Below, piece after piece: positions 1 through 5,373 of a stretch of 5,373 nt of DNA (positions within the stretch are counted from its first letter, which is position 1; every line of letters starts with the position of its first letter). The stretch is taken from assembly GCA_031267175.1 (NCBI GenBank), contig JAIRZP010000262.1, positions 1 to 5,373 of the forward strand. Reading direction: 5' to 3'. Source of the stretch: Coriobacteriales bacterium (GTDB lineage Bacteria > Actinomycetota > Coriobacteriia > Coriobacteriales > UBA8131). Under the pieces are notes generated by a model. That model was not told the DNA's origin. It saw nothing but the letters and a program-made list of their open reading frames with translations, and ran no database searches. The translations under genes and the position numbers were made by a program.

Positions 1-27
1 TCGATTCTGCGAAAGTGCAAGTCTCAT
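1..27 (-). CDS. possible start of the next operon gene (partial, runs off the window)
   Basis: An ATG follows the kinase TAG stop with no gap (TAGATG). It opens a frame of nine codons, MRLALSQNR, that reaches the window edge without a stop. A GAGGT sequence lies just upstream, inside the end of the kinase gene, but it is very close to the ATG. The tight spacing matches the rest of the operon, and phoU, which commonly accompanies pstB and is otherwise missing here, is a candidate. Nine residues cannot identify a family, so no product is assigned. Confidence 0.3.
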
Positions 28-750
28 CTACCTCGGAAACACCACGGTAATCTGCGTGCCTTTGTCCGGCTCGCTTTTGAGCAGGAGTGAGGCGCCGTGG
101 TACTGGGCTCCGTGTTTGACGATGGCGAGCCCGAGTCCGGTGCCGCCTGAGTGGCGGGAATGCGCCTGGTCTACGCGGTAGAAGCGCTCAAAGACGCGCG
201 GCTGATCCTCTTCGGCGATGCCCAGACCGGTGTCGGTCACGACGAGGCGCACGGAGCTGTCGAGGCCTTCGAGCTTCACGTGCACGGAGCCACCCGGCGT
301 GTTATACCGTATCGCGTTCTCGCTCAGATTGTAGATGACGCTCGTGAGCAGGCGCTCTATGCCGGTGACAGTGGTATCCCCCACGGTTTCAAGCGTGCAG
401 TGTATGTCGTTCTGCTTGGCAAAGGGCTCCAGCCGCGCCAGTACCTTGCTTGCCACGGCAGCCAGGTCGGCTGGAGCGGCATGCGCGCGCGTGTTGTCCG
501 TAGCGATGTACTCATCCAACTGCGAGAGGGTGAGGATGTCGTCCACGAGGCTCAGCATATACCCCGCCTCCTCATAGATGACCGACGAGATCTCGGCCAT
601 ATCCTCCGGCCTCACCATCCCGTCTTTAAGCAGCTCGGCATAGCCCGCTATGACCGTGAGAGGCGTCTTGAGCTCATGGCTGACATTGGCGGTAAAGGCG
701 CGGCGGGCCTCCTGGGCCTCATCAAACTGCTGTTCAGGCTGCGCAATCAT
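28..750 (-). CDS. phoR: PhoR/SenX3-type sensor histidine kinase lacking a sensor and membrane region (240 aa)
   Basis: This protein should autophosphorylate on histidine and pass the phosphate to the response regulator encoded just upstream. A HisKA dimerisation domain spans about residues 15-82, with the H-box FTANVSHELKTPLT and phospho-acceptor His25. A HATPase_c domain spans about 130-240, with an N box around NLSENAIRYN (Asn145), G1 DTGLGI (173-178), F box RVFERFYR (185-192) and G2 GGTGLGLAIVK (202-212). The core therefore looks catalytically intact. The start is the ATG at 750, which overlaps the regulator stop as ATGA; the ribosome binding site is weak, suggesting translational coupling. 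The frame stays open upstream to an ATG at 876, but that part is a shadow of the regulator. Family members normally carry one or two membrane helices and often a PAS or HAMP domain before HisKA, usually giving 350 residues or more. None is present, so this should be a soluble protein. The PhoR assignment rests on context and similarity of the core. Confidence 0.88.
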   Translation of the reverse strand: MIAQPEQQFDEAQEARRAFTANVSHELKTPLTVIAGYAELLKDGMVRPEDMAEISSVIYEEAGYMLSLVDDILTLSQLDEYIATDNTRAHAAPADLAAVASKVLARLEPFAKQNDIHCTLETVGDTTVTGIERLLTSVIYNLSENAIRYNTPGGSVHVKLEGLDSSVRLVVTDTGLGIAEEDQPRVFERFYRVDQAHSRHSGGTGLGLAIVKHGAQYHGASLLLKSEPDKGTQITVVFPR

Positions 751-1442
751 GTCTTCACACGCGCACGATAGCCAACGCTCCGGATGGTTTCGATGAGCTC
801 TGCGCTGGAGCCCAGCTTGTGGCGGAGCGTCTGGATATGCACATCCACCGTGCGCGTATTGCCCGCGTAGCTCCAACCCCAGATGGCCTCGAGGATCTGC
901 TCGCGGGTAAAGACCTGGCCGGGGCTCTGCATCAGCAAATGCAGGAGTTCAAACTCCTTGTTGGCGAGGGTCACCTCGTTGCCGTCAACCTCCACGCTGT
1001 GCTGCTTGGGAGAGAGGGTCACATGGCCGAGGGTGCGCGTTGTTGTGTGCGCGTTTCCCTCCGCATCGCCGGTACGGCGGCGTAACTGTGCCTTGACGCG
1101 CGAGACGAGCTCCATCATGCTGAAAGGCTTGCTCAGGTAGTCATCGGCACCGCTGTCGAGTCCGCTCACCACGTCAAACTCGGTACCCTTGGCCGTGAGC
1201 ATGATGACGGGTATGTCTGCGGTGGCCGCGTCGCCGCGGAGCCGCTTGAGGATACTGATGCCGTCCTCGTCCGGCAGCATGATGTCGAGGATGAAGAGAT
1301 CGGGCAGCGCGGCCTCACAACTACGATCCAACTCGGCAGCCGTGGAGAATCCCTGAATCTCCAAACCAGTCTGCTGCAAGGCATACATGGTCAGGTTGCG
1401 AATGTTGAGGTCGTCCTCAACGTAATAGATAAGGTTACTCAA
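747..1442 (-). CDS. phoB: OmpR/PhoB-family response regulator of the Pho regulon (231 aa)
   Basis: A DNA-binding response regulator, expected to be phosphorylated by the adjacent kinase and to activate phosphate-starvation genes. The receiver domain (about 3-120) shows acidic residues in YYVEDD (6-11), phospho-acceptor Asp53 in [12 protein letters not shown], Thr83 in MLTAKG and Lys105 in DYLSKPF. The winged-helix effector domain (about 137-229) contains [12 protein letters not shown] (recognition of the OmpR fold), [12 protein letters not shown] and [13 protein letters not shown], ending in the usual IRSVGYR. Length is normal for the family. The start is TTG at 1442, overlapping the pstB stop as TTGA. 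A GGGAG ribosome binding site sits 6 nt upstream (1449-1453), and the first internal ATG (Met19) would destroy the receiver fold. In Actinobacteria the equivalent is often called RegX3. The probable target is the repeat array upstream of pstS. Confidence 0.93.
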   Translation of the reverse strand: MSNLIYYVEDDLNIRNLTMYALQQTGLEIQGFSTAAELDRSCEAALPDLFILDIMLPDEDGISILKRLRGDAATADIPVIMLTAKGTEFDVVSGLDSGADDYLSKPFSMMELVSRVKAQLRRRTGDAEGNAHTTTRTLGHVTLSPKQHSVEVDGNEVTLANKEFELLHLLMQSPGQVFTREQILEAIWGWSYAGNTRTVDVHIQTLRHKLGSSAELIETIRSVGYRARVKT

Positions 1443-2245
1443 CCGAATCTCCCTTTGACGTAATCATCGGTGCGCGGGTCCTCAGGTTCCGAGAATATCT
1501 GCAGGGTATGATTGTACTCCACCAACTCGCCTAAAAGGAAGAAGGCGGTCTGGTCGGAGATACGGAGGGCCTGCTGCATGTTGTGGGTGACAATGACGAT
1601 GGTGTAGCGTTCCTTGAGCGCGAGCGCGAGTTCCTCTATGCGGGCCGTGGAGATGGGGTCGAGGGCAGAGGTGGGCTCGTCCATCAACAGCACCTCGGGC
1701 TCAACGGCGAGCGCCCGGGCGATGCACAGGCGTTGTTGCTGCCCGCCGGAGAGCGCGAGCGCACTGCGCTTGAGCCCATCCTTGAGCTCATCCAAAAGCG
1801 CGGCGTCGTAGAGGGCACGTTCGACGATGGCATCGAGTTCCGCCTTTTTCTTGACGCCGTGCGTGCGCGGCCCAAAGGCGATGTTGTCGTAGACACTCAT
1901 AGGGAAGGGATTGGGCTTTTGAAACACCATGCCCACCCGCTTGCGCAGCTGGTTGACGTCCATGCTGCGTGCGTAGACATCCTCGCCATCCAGCAGGATG
2001 CTGCCCTGTATCCGGCAGTCCGCCACGAGGTCGTTCATGCGGTTGATGGACTTGATGAGCGTGGACTTGCCACAGCCCGACGGCCCGATGAGCGCGGTGA
2101 TTCGTCGGGGATAGACCTCCATGTTGACGTTGCTCAAAGCCTGGACCTGGCCGTAGAACAGGTTGAGCTTTGAGATACTGATGATCGAGTGTTCCGTACC
2201 CGTCAAGGTCTGGGGAAGCTCCAAGAGTGTGAGGGCATCAGGCAT
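1439..2245 (-). CDS. pstB: phosphate ABC transporter ATP-binding protein PstB (268 aa)
   Basis: The cytoplasmic ATPase that powers phosphate import by PstCA. All nucleotide-binding motifs are visible: Walker [10 protein letters not shown] (54-62), Q-loop Gln109 in [18 protein letters not shown], which is characteristic of PstB, signature LSGGQQQR (165-172), Walker B VLLMDEP (185-191), D-loop SALD and H-loop His221 in VTHNM. The C-terminus [10 protein letters not shown] is typical of the family. The first 20 or so residues ([16 protein letters not shown]) precede the usual start of the domain and form a modest extension. The start ATG overlaps the pstA stop by 8 bp and has GGGAG 6 nt upstream (2252-2256). 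The next gene begins inside its stop codon, with no phoU between them. Confidence 0.97.
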   Translation of the reverse strand: MPDALTLLELPQTLTGTEHSIISISKLNLFYGQVQALSNVNMEVYPRRITALIGPSGCGKSTLIKSINRMNDLVADCRIQGSILLDGEDVYARSMDVNQLRKRVGMVFQKPNPFPMSVYDNIAFGPRTHGVKKKAELDAIVERALYDAALLDELKDGLKRSALALSGGQQQRLCIARALAVEPEVLLMDEPTSALDPISTARIEELALALKERYTIVIVTHNMQQALRISDQTAFFLLGELVEYNHTLQIFSEPEDPRTDDYVKGRFG

Positions 2246-3215
2246 TTCCTTCTCCCTTTCCTTCGCCTTGCGTCAAGCGCCCGGCCACAAAGGCCGAGAG
2301 CATATTGATGGCAAACACGATAACCAGCAGCACCACGGCCGTGGCGTAGGCCTTGTCGATATGGAGGCCTTCGCTGGCCAGCACGTACATATGCACGCTG
2401 AGGGTGCGCGTGGAGTCAAACAGCGATTCGGGCAGCTCGGCCACGGTTCCGGCGGTAAAGATGAGCGCGGCGCTCTCGCCGAAGATCCTCCCGATGCTCA
2501 GGATAACACCGGCGAGTATGCCCGGGATAGCCGCGGGGAGCAGCACCTTCAACACGGTGCGGAGTCTCCCGGCGCCCAGGCTGAAACTGCCCTCGCGGTA
2601 GGCATCGGGCACGGCCTTAAGCGCTTCTTCTGCGGTGCGCAGGATGACGGGGAGTATCATGATGGCCAGCGTGAGGGCACCGGAGAGCAGCGACAGATGC
2701 CATCCCAGTGCGGTCACAAAGAAGAGGAGGCCAAAGAGCCCGTAGACGATGGAGGGGATACCGGTGAGGGTCTCGGCCATGAGTCGGACAATCTGTACAA
2801 AGCGGTTGCTGCGCCCCGTGTATTCCACGAGGAAGATAGCGGCCCCGAGCCCCAGAGGAAGCGCAATGGCCAGGCTCAGCACCGTCATGAGCAGGGTATT
2901 TATCAGCGCCGGCATCAGCGAGAGGTTCGTGGAGTTGTAGGAGAGCGAGAACAGGTCGCCGCTGATATGGGGGATGCCCATGACCGCTATATAGGCGATG
3001 ATAGACACGAGTATGGCAAGCGTGAGCACCGCAGAAAGTCTGACGAGGCTCCGTTGGATAAACGCTGCCGTACCCGCCCTGCGAGCGTGCCGTGCGCCCA
3101 GCGCCCTGTCGAGGCTCGCCCGGGGGAGTGTTCCCGCGGCGCTGTTCATGCTCCCACTGACGTTGCCGCTGCTGCCTCCGCCCCCGGTGCCAGAGCTGTC
3201 AAACAGGCCGCTCAT
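2238..3215 (-). CDS. pstA: phosphate ABC transporter permease PstA (325 aa)
   Basis: One of the two channel-forming membrane subunits of the phosphate importer, paired with PstC. About six hydrophobic segments are visible, near residues 58-80, 104-129, 148-170, 174-192, 230-252 and 292-312. The permease coupling (EAA) loop starts at [12 protein letters not shown] (208-219) and runs to PAAIPG, where PstB should dock. [12 protein letters not shown] and [11 protein letters not shown] are strongly PstA-like. The start ATG overlaps the pstC stop as ATGA, with GGAGGG 7 nt upstream (3223-3228). The first 30 or so residues are unusually Gly/Ser-rich ([16 protein letters not shown]), followed by an Arg-rich stretch before the first helix. 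This makes the cytoplasmic N-terminus longer than is common. A later start at Met23 is possible but would lose the overlap and the good ribosome binding site. Confidence 0.95.
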   Translation of the reverse strand: MSGLFDSSGTGGGGSSGNVSGSMNSAAGTLPRASLDRALGARHARRAGTAAFIQRSLVRLSAVLTLAILVSIIAYIAVMGIPHISGDLFSLSYNSTNLSLMPALINTLLMTVLSLAIALPLGLGAAIFLVEYTGRSNRFVQIVRLMAETLTGIPSIVYGLFGLLFFVTALGWHLSLLSGALTLAIMILPVILRTAEEALKAVPDAYREGSFSLGAGRLRTVLKVLLPAAIPGILAGVILSIGRIFGESAALIFTAGTVAELPESLFDSTRTLSVHMYVLASEGLHIDKAYATAVVLLVIVFAINMLSAFVAGRLTQGEGKGEGNA

Positions 3216-4084
3216 ATTCCCGCCCTCCGCTTCATGAGATTGAAGAGCAGGTTCACGAGCAGGATAAAGACAAACAGCACCAGCGCCGTGGCAATGAGGG
3301 CCTCCCGGTGCAGGTCGGTGGCGTAGCCCATCTCCAAGACGATGTTGCCGGTGAGTGTGCGGATGCCGTCGGTGAGTGCCGCGGGGAGGTGCACCTGGTT
3401 GCCCACTATCATCACCACGGCCATGGTCTCGCCAATAGCACGCCCAAAGCCGAGGATGACCGCGGCTGTAATACCGGAGGCCGCCGCGGGCAGCAACACC
3501 CTGAACACACAGCGCTCGTGTCGGGCACCCAGGGCCAGAGCGCCCTCATAATAGTGCTGGGGCACCGAATCGAGTGCCGTGCGCGAGACGGTGATGATGG
3601 TGGGGAGGACCATGATACCCAGTATCAGCGAGGCGGCCAGGATAGAGAAGCCGGTACCGCCGAGAGTGTTGCGGATAAAGGGCACGATGACCACGAGGCC
3701 AAAGAAGCCAAAGACCACCGAGGGGATACCGGCCAGGAGCTCAACGCCGCGCTGCAGGAATCGCCCAAAGCGTGCGGTGGCAAAACGCGAGAGATACAGG
3801 GCGCAGAACAGGCCGAGCGGCACGCCGATGACGAGGGCACCTGCCGTGACGTACAAACTCCCCACGATCATGTAGGCTATGCCGTAGACCCCGCTGCTGG
3901 GCTGCCAGGTGGTGCCAAAGAGAAAATCGGTAACCCCTATCTCGGCCAGGCCCGGTAAGCCGCCCATCAGGAGAAAGAAGCAGATGAGTCCTACGGCGAG
4001 GATGCAGCAACAGGCAGCCACGATAAAGACTGCCTGCGCCACTTTTTCCTGCACAACGGTACGGGATATTGCCTGTTTGATCAT
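3212..4084 (-). CDS. pstC: phosphate ABC transporter permease PstC (290 aa)
   Basis: The second channel subunit of the high-affinity phosphate importer. Hydrophobic segments lie near residues 17-40, 68-95, 117-138, 145-166, 203-228 and 262-284. The coupling loop begins EGALALGARHER (180-191) and ends in LLPAAASGI. Family-typical stretches are FLFGTTWQPSSGVYGI (55-70, a periplasmic loop diagnostic of PstC), GIPSVVFGFFGL and GRAIGETMAVVMIVGN. Length is normal. The ATG at 4084 has AGGAG 6 nt upstream (4091-4095). It lies 100 nt after the pstS stop, the only non-overlapping junction in the operon unless the small ORF in that gap is translated. The stop overlaps the pstA start by 4 bp. Confidence 0.96.
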   Translation of the reverse strand: MIKQAISRTVVQEKVAQAVFIVAACCCILAVGLICFFLLMGGLPGLAEIGVTDFLFGTTWQPSSGVYGIAYMIVGSLYVTAGALVIGVPLGLFCALYLSRFATARFGRFLQRGVELLAGIPSVVFGFFGLVVIVPFIRNTLGGTGFSILAASLILGIMVLPTIITVSRTALDSVPQHYYEGALALGARHERCVFRVLLPAAASGITAAVILGFGRAIGETMAVVMIVGNQVHLPAALTDGIRTLTGNIVLEMGYATDLHREALIATALVLFVFILLVNLLFNLMKRRAGI

Positions 4085-4188
4085 GCGCCTCTCCTGTTCA
4101 GGTTGATAACGCGCCTCCAGGCCGCATACCGCTTGCTCTCATCGATGTTACTCCGATAGTTCACAAATCTGCTCACCTGCGTCTTCAC
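4081..4188 (-). CDS. possible 35-aa small protein between pstS and pstC
   Basis: A GTG overlapping the pstS stop (GTGA) opens a 35-codon frame that crosses the whole gap and ends in a TGA overlapping the pstC start (ATGA). The product would be basic: it starts MKTQVSRFVNYRSNIDESK and ends with an Arg-rich RRVINLNRRGA. It has no signal peptide or membrane segment and matches no family I recognise. No good ribosome binding site precedes the GTG, so translation would depend on coupling to pstS. The double 4-bp overlap is the only real support; an open frame this short can arise by chance in such DNA. It could instead be an untranslated spacer that adjusts pstC expression relative to pstS. Confidence 0.3.
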   Translation of the reverse strand: MKTQVSRFVNYRSNIDESKRYAAWRRVINLNRRGA

Positions 4189-5123
4189 GCGCCTGCTTCG
4201 TCCCAGGTAAGCGTCGTGCCCAGGTAGATGTCCCGGACCTGCTCGGTCGTAAGGGCGCTCACCGCGTTGTCGTTGTTGACGATTATCGCAATGCCGTCAA
4301 GCGCTATCGACTGCGATACCAGGCCCTCGGACAGCTCGGAGTCCTTGAGCTCACGCGATGCCATGCCGATGTCGCAGATGCCTTCGATGGTGGAGGACAT
4401 GCCGGTGGAAGAATCGCTCGTCTGGATCTCGATGGAGACCGCGCTGTTGAGAGCCTCGTAGGCCTCTTTGAGCTTTTCCATGACGGGAGAGACGGAGGAG
4501 GAGCCGGCAACCACGACCTTGCCCTCGGCATTGTTACTGGCAAAGGCCTGCACCACGTCCATGATGGGGATGTAGTTGTTCTCCTCGATAACGGCCTGGC
4601 CTTCCTTGCTGATGATGAAGTTGATGAAGTCCTTGGCCGCGTCGCTGAGGTCGCCCTTGGTCGCGATGTTGAAGGGGCGCTGGATGGGATAGCTGCCGGA
4701 TTTGACGTTTTCTGTCGTGGCCGCGACCTTGTCGATGTCGAGGGCCTTGACCGTGTTGTTAAGGGAGCCGAGCGAGATATACCCGATGGCTGCCGGGTCG
4801 CCGGATACCGTCGTGAGCATGACCGAGGTGGAGTTGGTGACGACGGCACTCGTGGTGGTTGCGTCCACCGTCTTGCCGCTGGAGTCCTCGGTTTCTACCC
4901 CAAACAGCTCAACAAACGCGCTGCGGGTTCCCGAGCCGTCCTCACGGCTTACCACATTGATGGCAACACTGGCGCTGCTTTCGCTTCCACTCCCGCTGTC
5001 TGCGCTGGAGTTGTTGGCGGAGGGAGTCTGTGCGCTACAGCCGCCAATCATGATGATGACCATGCTGAGTACCGCAACAAGTGCTATGCTCAGCCCGCCC
5101 GCGAGGTAGTTCTTCTTCTTCAT
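4185..5123 (-). CDS. pstS: phosphate-binding lipoprotein PstS, circularly permuted (312 aa)
   Basis: The extracellular phosphate receptor that feeds PstCAB. A lipoprotein signal peptide occupies residues 1-28 (MKKKN, hydrophobic core, IGGC lipobox, lipid-anchored Cys29), followed by a Ser-rich linker to about 53. The rest is a PBP-like phosphate-binding domain in unusual order. Residues 55-190 carry what is normally the second part: the ligand loop SREDGSGTRS (59-68; Arg60, Asp62, Ser64, Gly65 and Thr66 match the RSDGSGT-type phosphate loop), GYISLGSL (114-121), SYPIQRPF (144-151) and FIISKEGQAVIEENNYIPI (169-187). Residues 202-312 carry what is normally the N-terminal part: VVVAGSSSVSPVMEKL, the TSDSSTG loop, DIGMASRELK (251-260), ALDGIAIIVN and LGTTLTWDEAGA at the very end. 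All expected elements appear once and total length is normal. The start has AAAGGA 8 nt upstream. Function as a phosphate receptor is inferred from the retained ligand loops and the operon. Confidence 0.93.
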   Translation of the reverse strand: MKKKNYLAGGLSIALVAVLSMVIIMIGGCSAQTPSANNSSADSGSGSESSASVAINVVSREDGSGTRSAFVELFGVETEDSSGKTVDATTTSAVVTNSTSVMLTTVSGDPAAIGYISLGSLNNTVKALDIDKVAATTENVKSGSYPIQRPFNIATKGDLSDAAKDFINFIISKEGQAVIEENNYIPIMDVVQAFASNNAEGKVVVAGSSSVSPVMEKLKEAYEALNSAVSIEIQTSDSSTGMSSTIEGICDIGMASRELKDSELSEGLVSQSIALDGIAIIVNNDNAVSALTTEQVRDIYLGTTLTWDEAGA

Positions 5124-5131
5124 GCTCCGTG

Positions 5132-5137
5132 TCCTTT
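5132..5137 (-). promoter_or_regulatory. ribosome binding site of pstS
   Basis: The coding strand reads AAAGGA with AAGGA ending 8 nt before the pstS ATG, a good Shine-Dalgarno match at normal spacing. A second GGAG lies only 1 nt from the ATG and is too close to serve. This fixes the start at the MKKK lipoprotein signal peptide. Confidence 0.75.
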
Positions 5138-5172
5138 CGTGTAGCCGTATGGCTTACTTCTTCTGCAATGGC

Positions 5173-5221
5173 AGGCAGCGCTCCTCTGCGACTTGACGCG
5201 TCCTGGCGCAGCGGGCTGCCT
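5173..5221 (-). other. nested hairpin in the pstS 5' leader
   Basis: Two nested inverted repeats can pair in the leader transcript. The outer arms are AGGCAGC (coding strand, 5221-5215) with GCTGCCT (5179-5173), 7 bp. The inner arms are CTGCG (5211-5207) with CGCAG (5190-5186), 5 bp, with an internal loop of 3 and 6 nt between the stems. The apical region contains the 8-bp palindrome GACGCGTC (5195-5202). There is no U-run after it, so it does not look like a terminator. It could affect mRNA stability or access to the ribosome binding site about 35 nt downstream. No known riboswitch class is recognised. Confidence 0.4.
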
Positions 5222-5227
5222 GTATGC

Positions 5228-5233
5228 AGCATA
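5228..5233 (-). promoter_or_regulatory. candidate -10 element of the pst operon promoter
   Basis: The coding strand reads TATGCT, four of six matches to TATAAT, beginning 10 nt after the last TTGAT core of the repeat array. Activator repeats taking the place of a -35 box is the arrangement known for PhoB-type promoters. Transcription would start near 5221, giving a leader of roughly 95-100 nt. An alternative is TTTTAT just upstream, which lies 17 nt from the middle repeat TTGATA acting as a -35. Confidence 0.45.
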
Positions 5234-5238
5234 AAACG

Positions 5239-5282
5239 CCAACATCAAGCGCCTATCAAGCCTGTATCAAATTAAAGTAAAG
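5239..5282 (-). promoter_or_regulatory. Pho box: 11-bp direct repeats for the PhoB-type regulator
   Basis: On the coding strand the core TTGAT occurs at 5270-5266, 5259-5255 and 5248-5244, exactly 11 bp apart. The units read TTTGATACAGG, CTTGATAGGCG and CTTGATGTTGG. A weaker fourth unit, CTTTACTTTAA, continues the same phase at 5282-5272. Tandem 6-7 bp cores with one-helical-turn spacing, placed just upstream of a -10, are the known binding architecture of PhoB/PhoP-type OmpR-family regulators. Such a regulator is encoded in this operon, so autoregulation in response to phosphate is the natural reading. Confidence 0.7.
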
Positions 5283-5305
5283 TTTGGGGGAGCGGCCGGA
5301 CAAAA

Positions 5306-5341
5306 GGGAGACGGGGCAAGTGGGACAGAAGGGGGGCGGGG
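5306..5341 (+). other. G-rich tract with quadruplex-forming potential
   Basis: Runs of GGG, GGGG, GGG and GGGGGG separated by 4, 5 and 6 nt, then another GGGG run after a single C, fit the usual G3+N1-7 quadruplex pattern on the plus strand. The strand asymmetry is marked: G dominates from 5286 to 5341 with very little C. The minus strand, in the direction of pst transcription, is correspondingly C-rich. Whether it folds or has a role cannot be judged here. Confidence 0.35.
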
Positions 5342-5373
5342 CAACTGTCCCACTGGGGTTCGTGGGACAGTTG
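5342..5373. repeat. perfect 12-bp inverted repeat (CAACTGTCCCAC / GTGGGACAGTTG)
   Basis: Arms at 5342-5353 and 5362-5373 are perfectly complementary around an 8-nt loop; the second arm ends on the last base of the window, so the element may continue. A further copy of the arm core GTGGGACAG lies at 5320-5328 and could pair with CTGTCCCAC at 5345-5353 instead, giving two mutually exclusive hairpins. No T-run follows in the pst direction, and the other side is outside the window. It may be a terminator for an upstream gene or a dispersed REP-like palindrome. Confidence 0.6.

Noticed and set aside
151..771. Plus-strand open frame (206 codons) opposite the histidine kinase
   Set aside because: It is the antisense shadow of conserved kinase motifs, with no family resemblance.
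751..876. Upstream ATG at 876 as the kinase start (282 aa)
   Set aside because: It would overlap the regulator by about 130 bp, and the extra residues are an out-of-frame reading of the winged-helix region. The ATGA overlap at 750 is the better start.
1583..2173. Plus-strand open frame (196 codons) opposite pstB
   Set aside because: Shadow of PstB; composition is typical of reverse-complement coding and no motif is visible.
2163..3326. Long plus-strand open frame (387 codons) opposite pstA
   Set aside because: It lies antisense to a clear PstA with full motifs, is rich in His, Gln, Arg and Gly as expected of a mirror frame in G+C-rich DNA, and shows no recognisable domain.
3308..3958. Plus-strand open frame (216 codons) opposite pstC
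   Set aside because: Shadow of PstC; a low-complexity His/Gly/Asp/Glu mixture with no recognisable domain.
4085..4184. Attenuator or terminator between pstS and pstC
   Set aside because: Only very short inverted repeats (about 4 bp) and no T-run were seen.
4185..5123. PstS as a truncated or frameshifted gene, because it ends at LTWDEAGA
   Set aside because: The blocks normally found after that point are present earlier in the same intact frame, behind the signal peptide, and total length is normal. This fits permutation, not truncation.
5342..5373. Intrinsic terminator call for the 12-bp palindrome
   Set aside because: No T-run is visible on the side within the window, and the other side is cut off, so it is listed as a repeat.
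1..5373. tRNA, rRNA, CRISPR arrays, insertion sequences or defence genes
   Set aside because: None seen; the window is almost fully occupied by the pst operon and its regulators.

Overview
The window is a compact phosphate-starvation locus in which every recognisable gene lies on the minus strand, so transcription runs from high to low coordinates. The order is pstS, an optional 35-codon ORF, pstC, pstA, pstB, a PhoB/RegX3-type response regulator and a PhoR-type histidine kinase. The moderately high G+C, the Ser-rich PstS lipoprotein and the placement of the two-component pair directly after pstB suggest a Gram-positive host. My best guess is an actinobacterium of the Coriobacteriia (Olsenella/Collinsella/Eggerthella-like). 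That is an impression from protein flavour, not a measured result.

Layout. 5373-5283 holds no gene but has a perfect 12-bp inverted repeat, a third copy of its arm and a G-rich tract. 5282-5228 is the probable Pho-regulated promoter: three clear and one weak TTGAT-like repeats at exact 11-bp spacing, followed by a -10-like TATGCT. 5221-5124 is a leader with a nested hairpin and the pstS ribosome binding site. pstS (5123-4185), pstC (4084-3212), pstA (3215-2238), pstB (2245-1439), the regulator (1442-747) and the kinase (750-28) follow. From pstC onward every junction is a 4- or 8-bp overlap, so the operon is tightly coupled. A further gene may begin at base 27, immediately after the kinase stop.

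How it works. PstS captures phosphate outside the membrane, PstC and PstA form the channel and PstB hydrolyses ATP. The kinase/regulator pair should switch the operon on through the Pho box when phosphate is low. No phoU is visible between pstB and the regulator, where it often sits.

Most notable. (1) PstS appears circularly permuted: the segment that normally forms the second part (SREDGSGTRS ... GYISLGSL ... GQAVIEENNYIPI) comes first after the lipobox, and the segment that is normally N-terminal (VVVAGSSSVSPVMEKL ... GMASRELK ... LTWDEAGA) comes last. The new ends fall at the lobe-to-lobe hinge. (2) The PhoR-like kinase has no transmembrane or sensor region: its H-box starts about 20 residues after an ATG that overlaps the regulator stop. 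(3) The pstS-pstC gap carries a 35-codon ORF joined by 4-bp overlaps at both ends.
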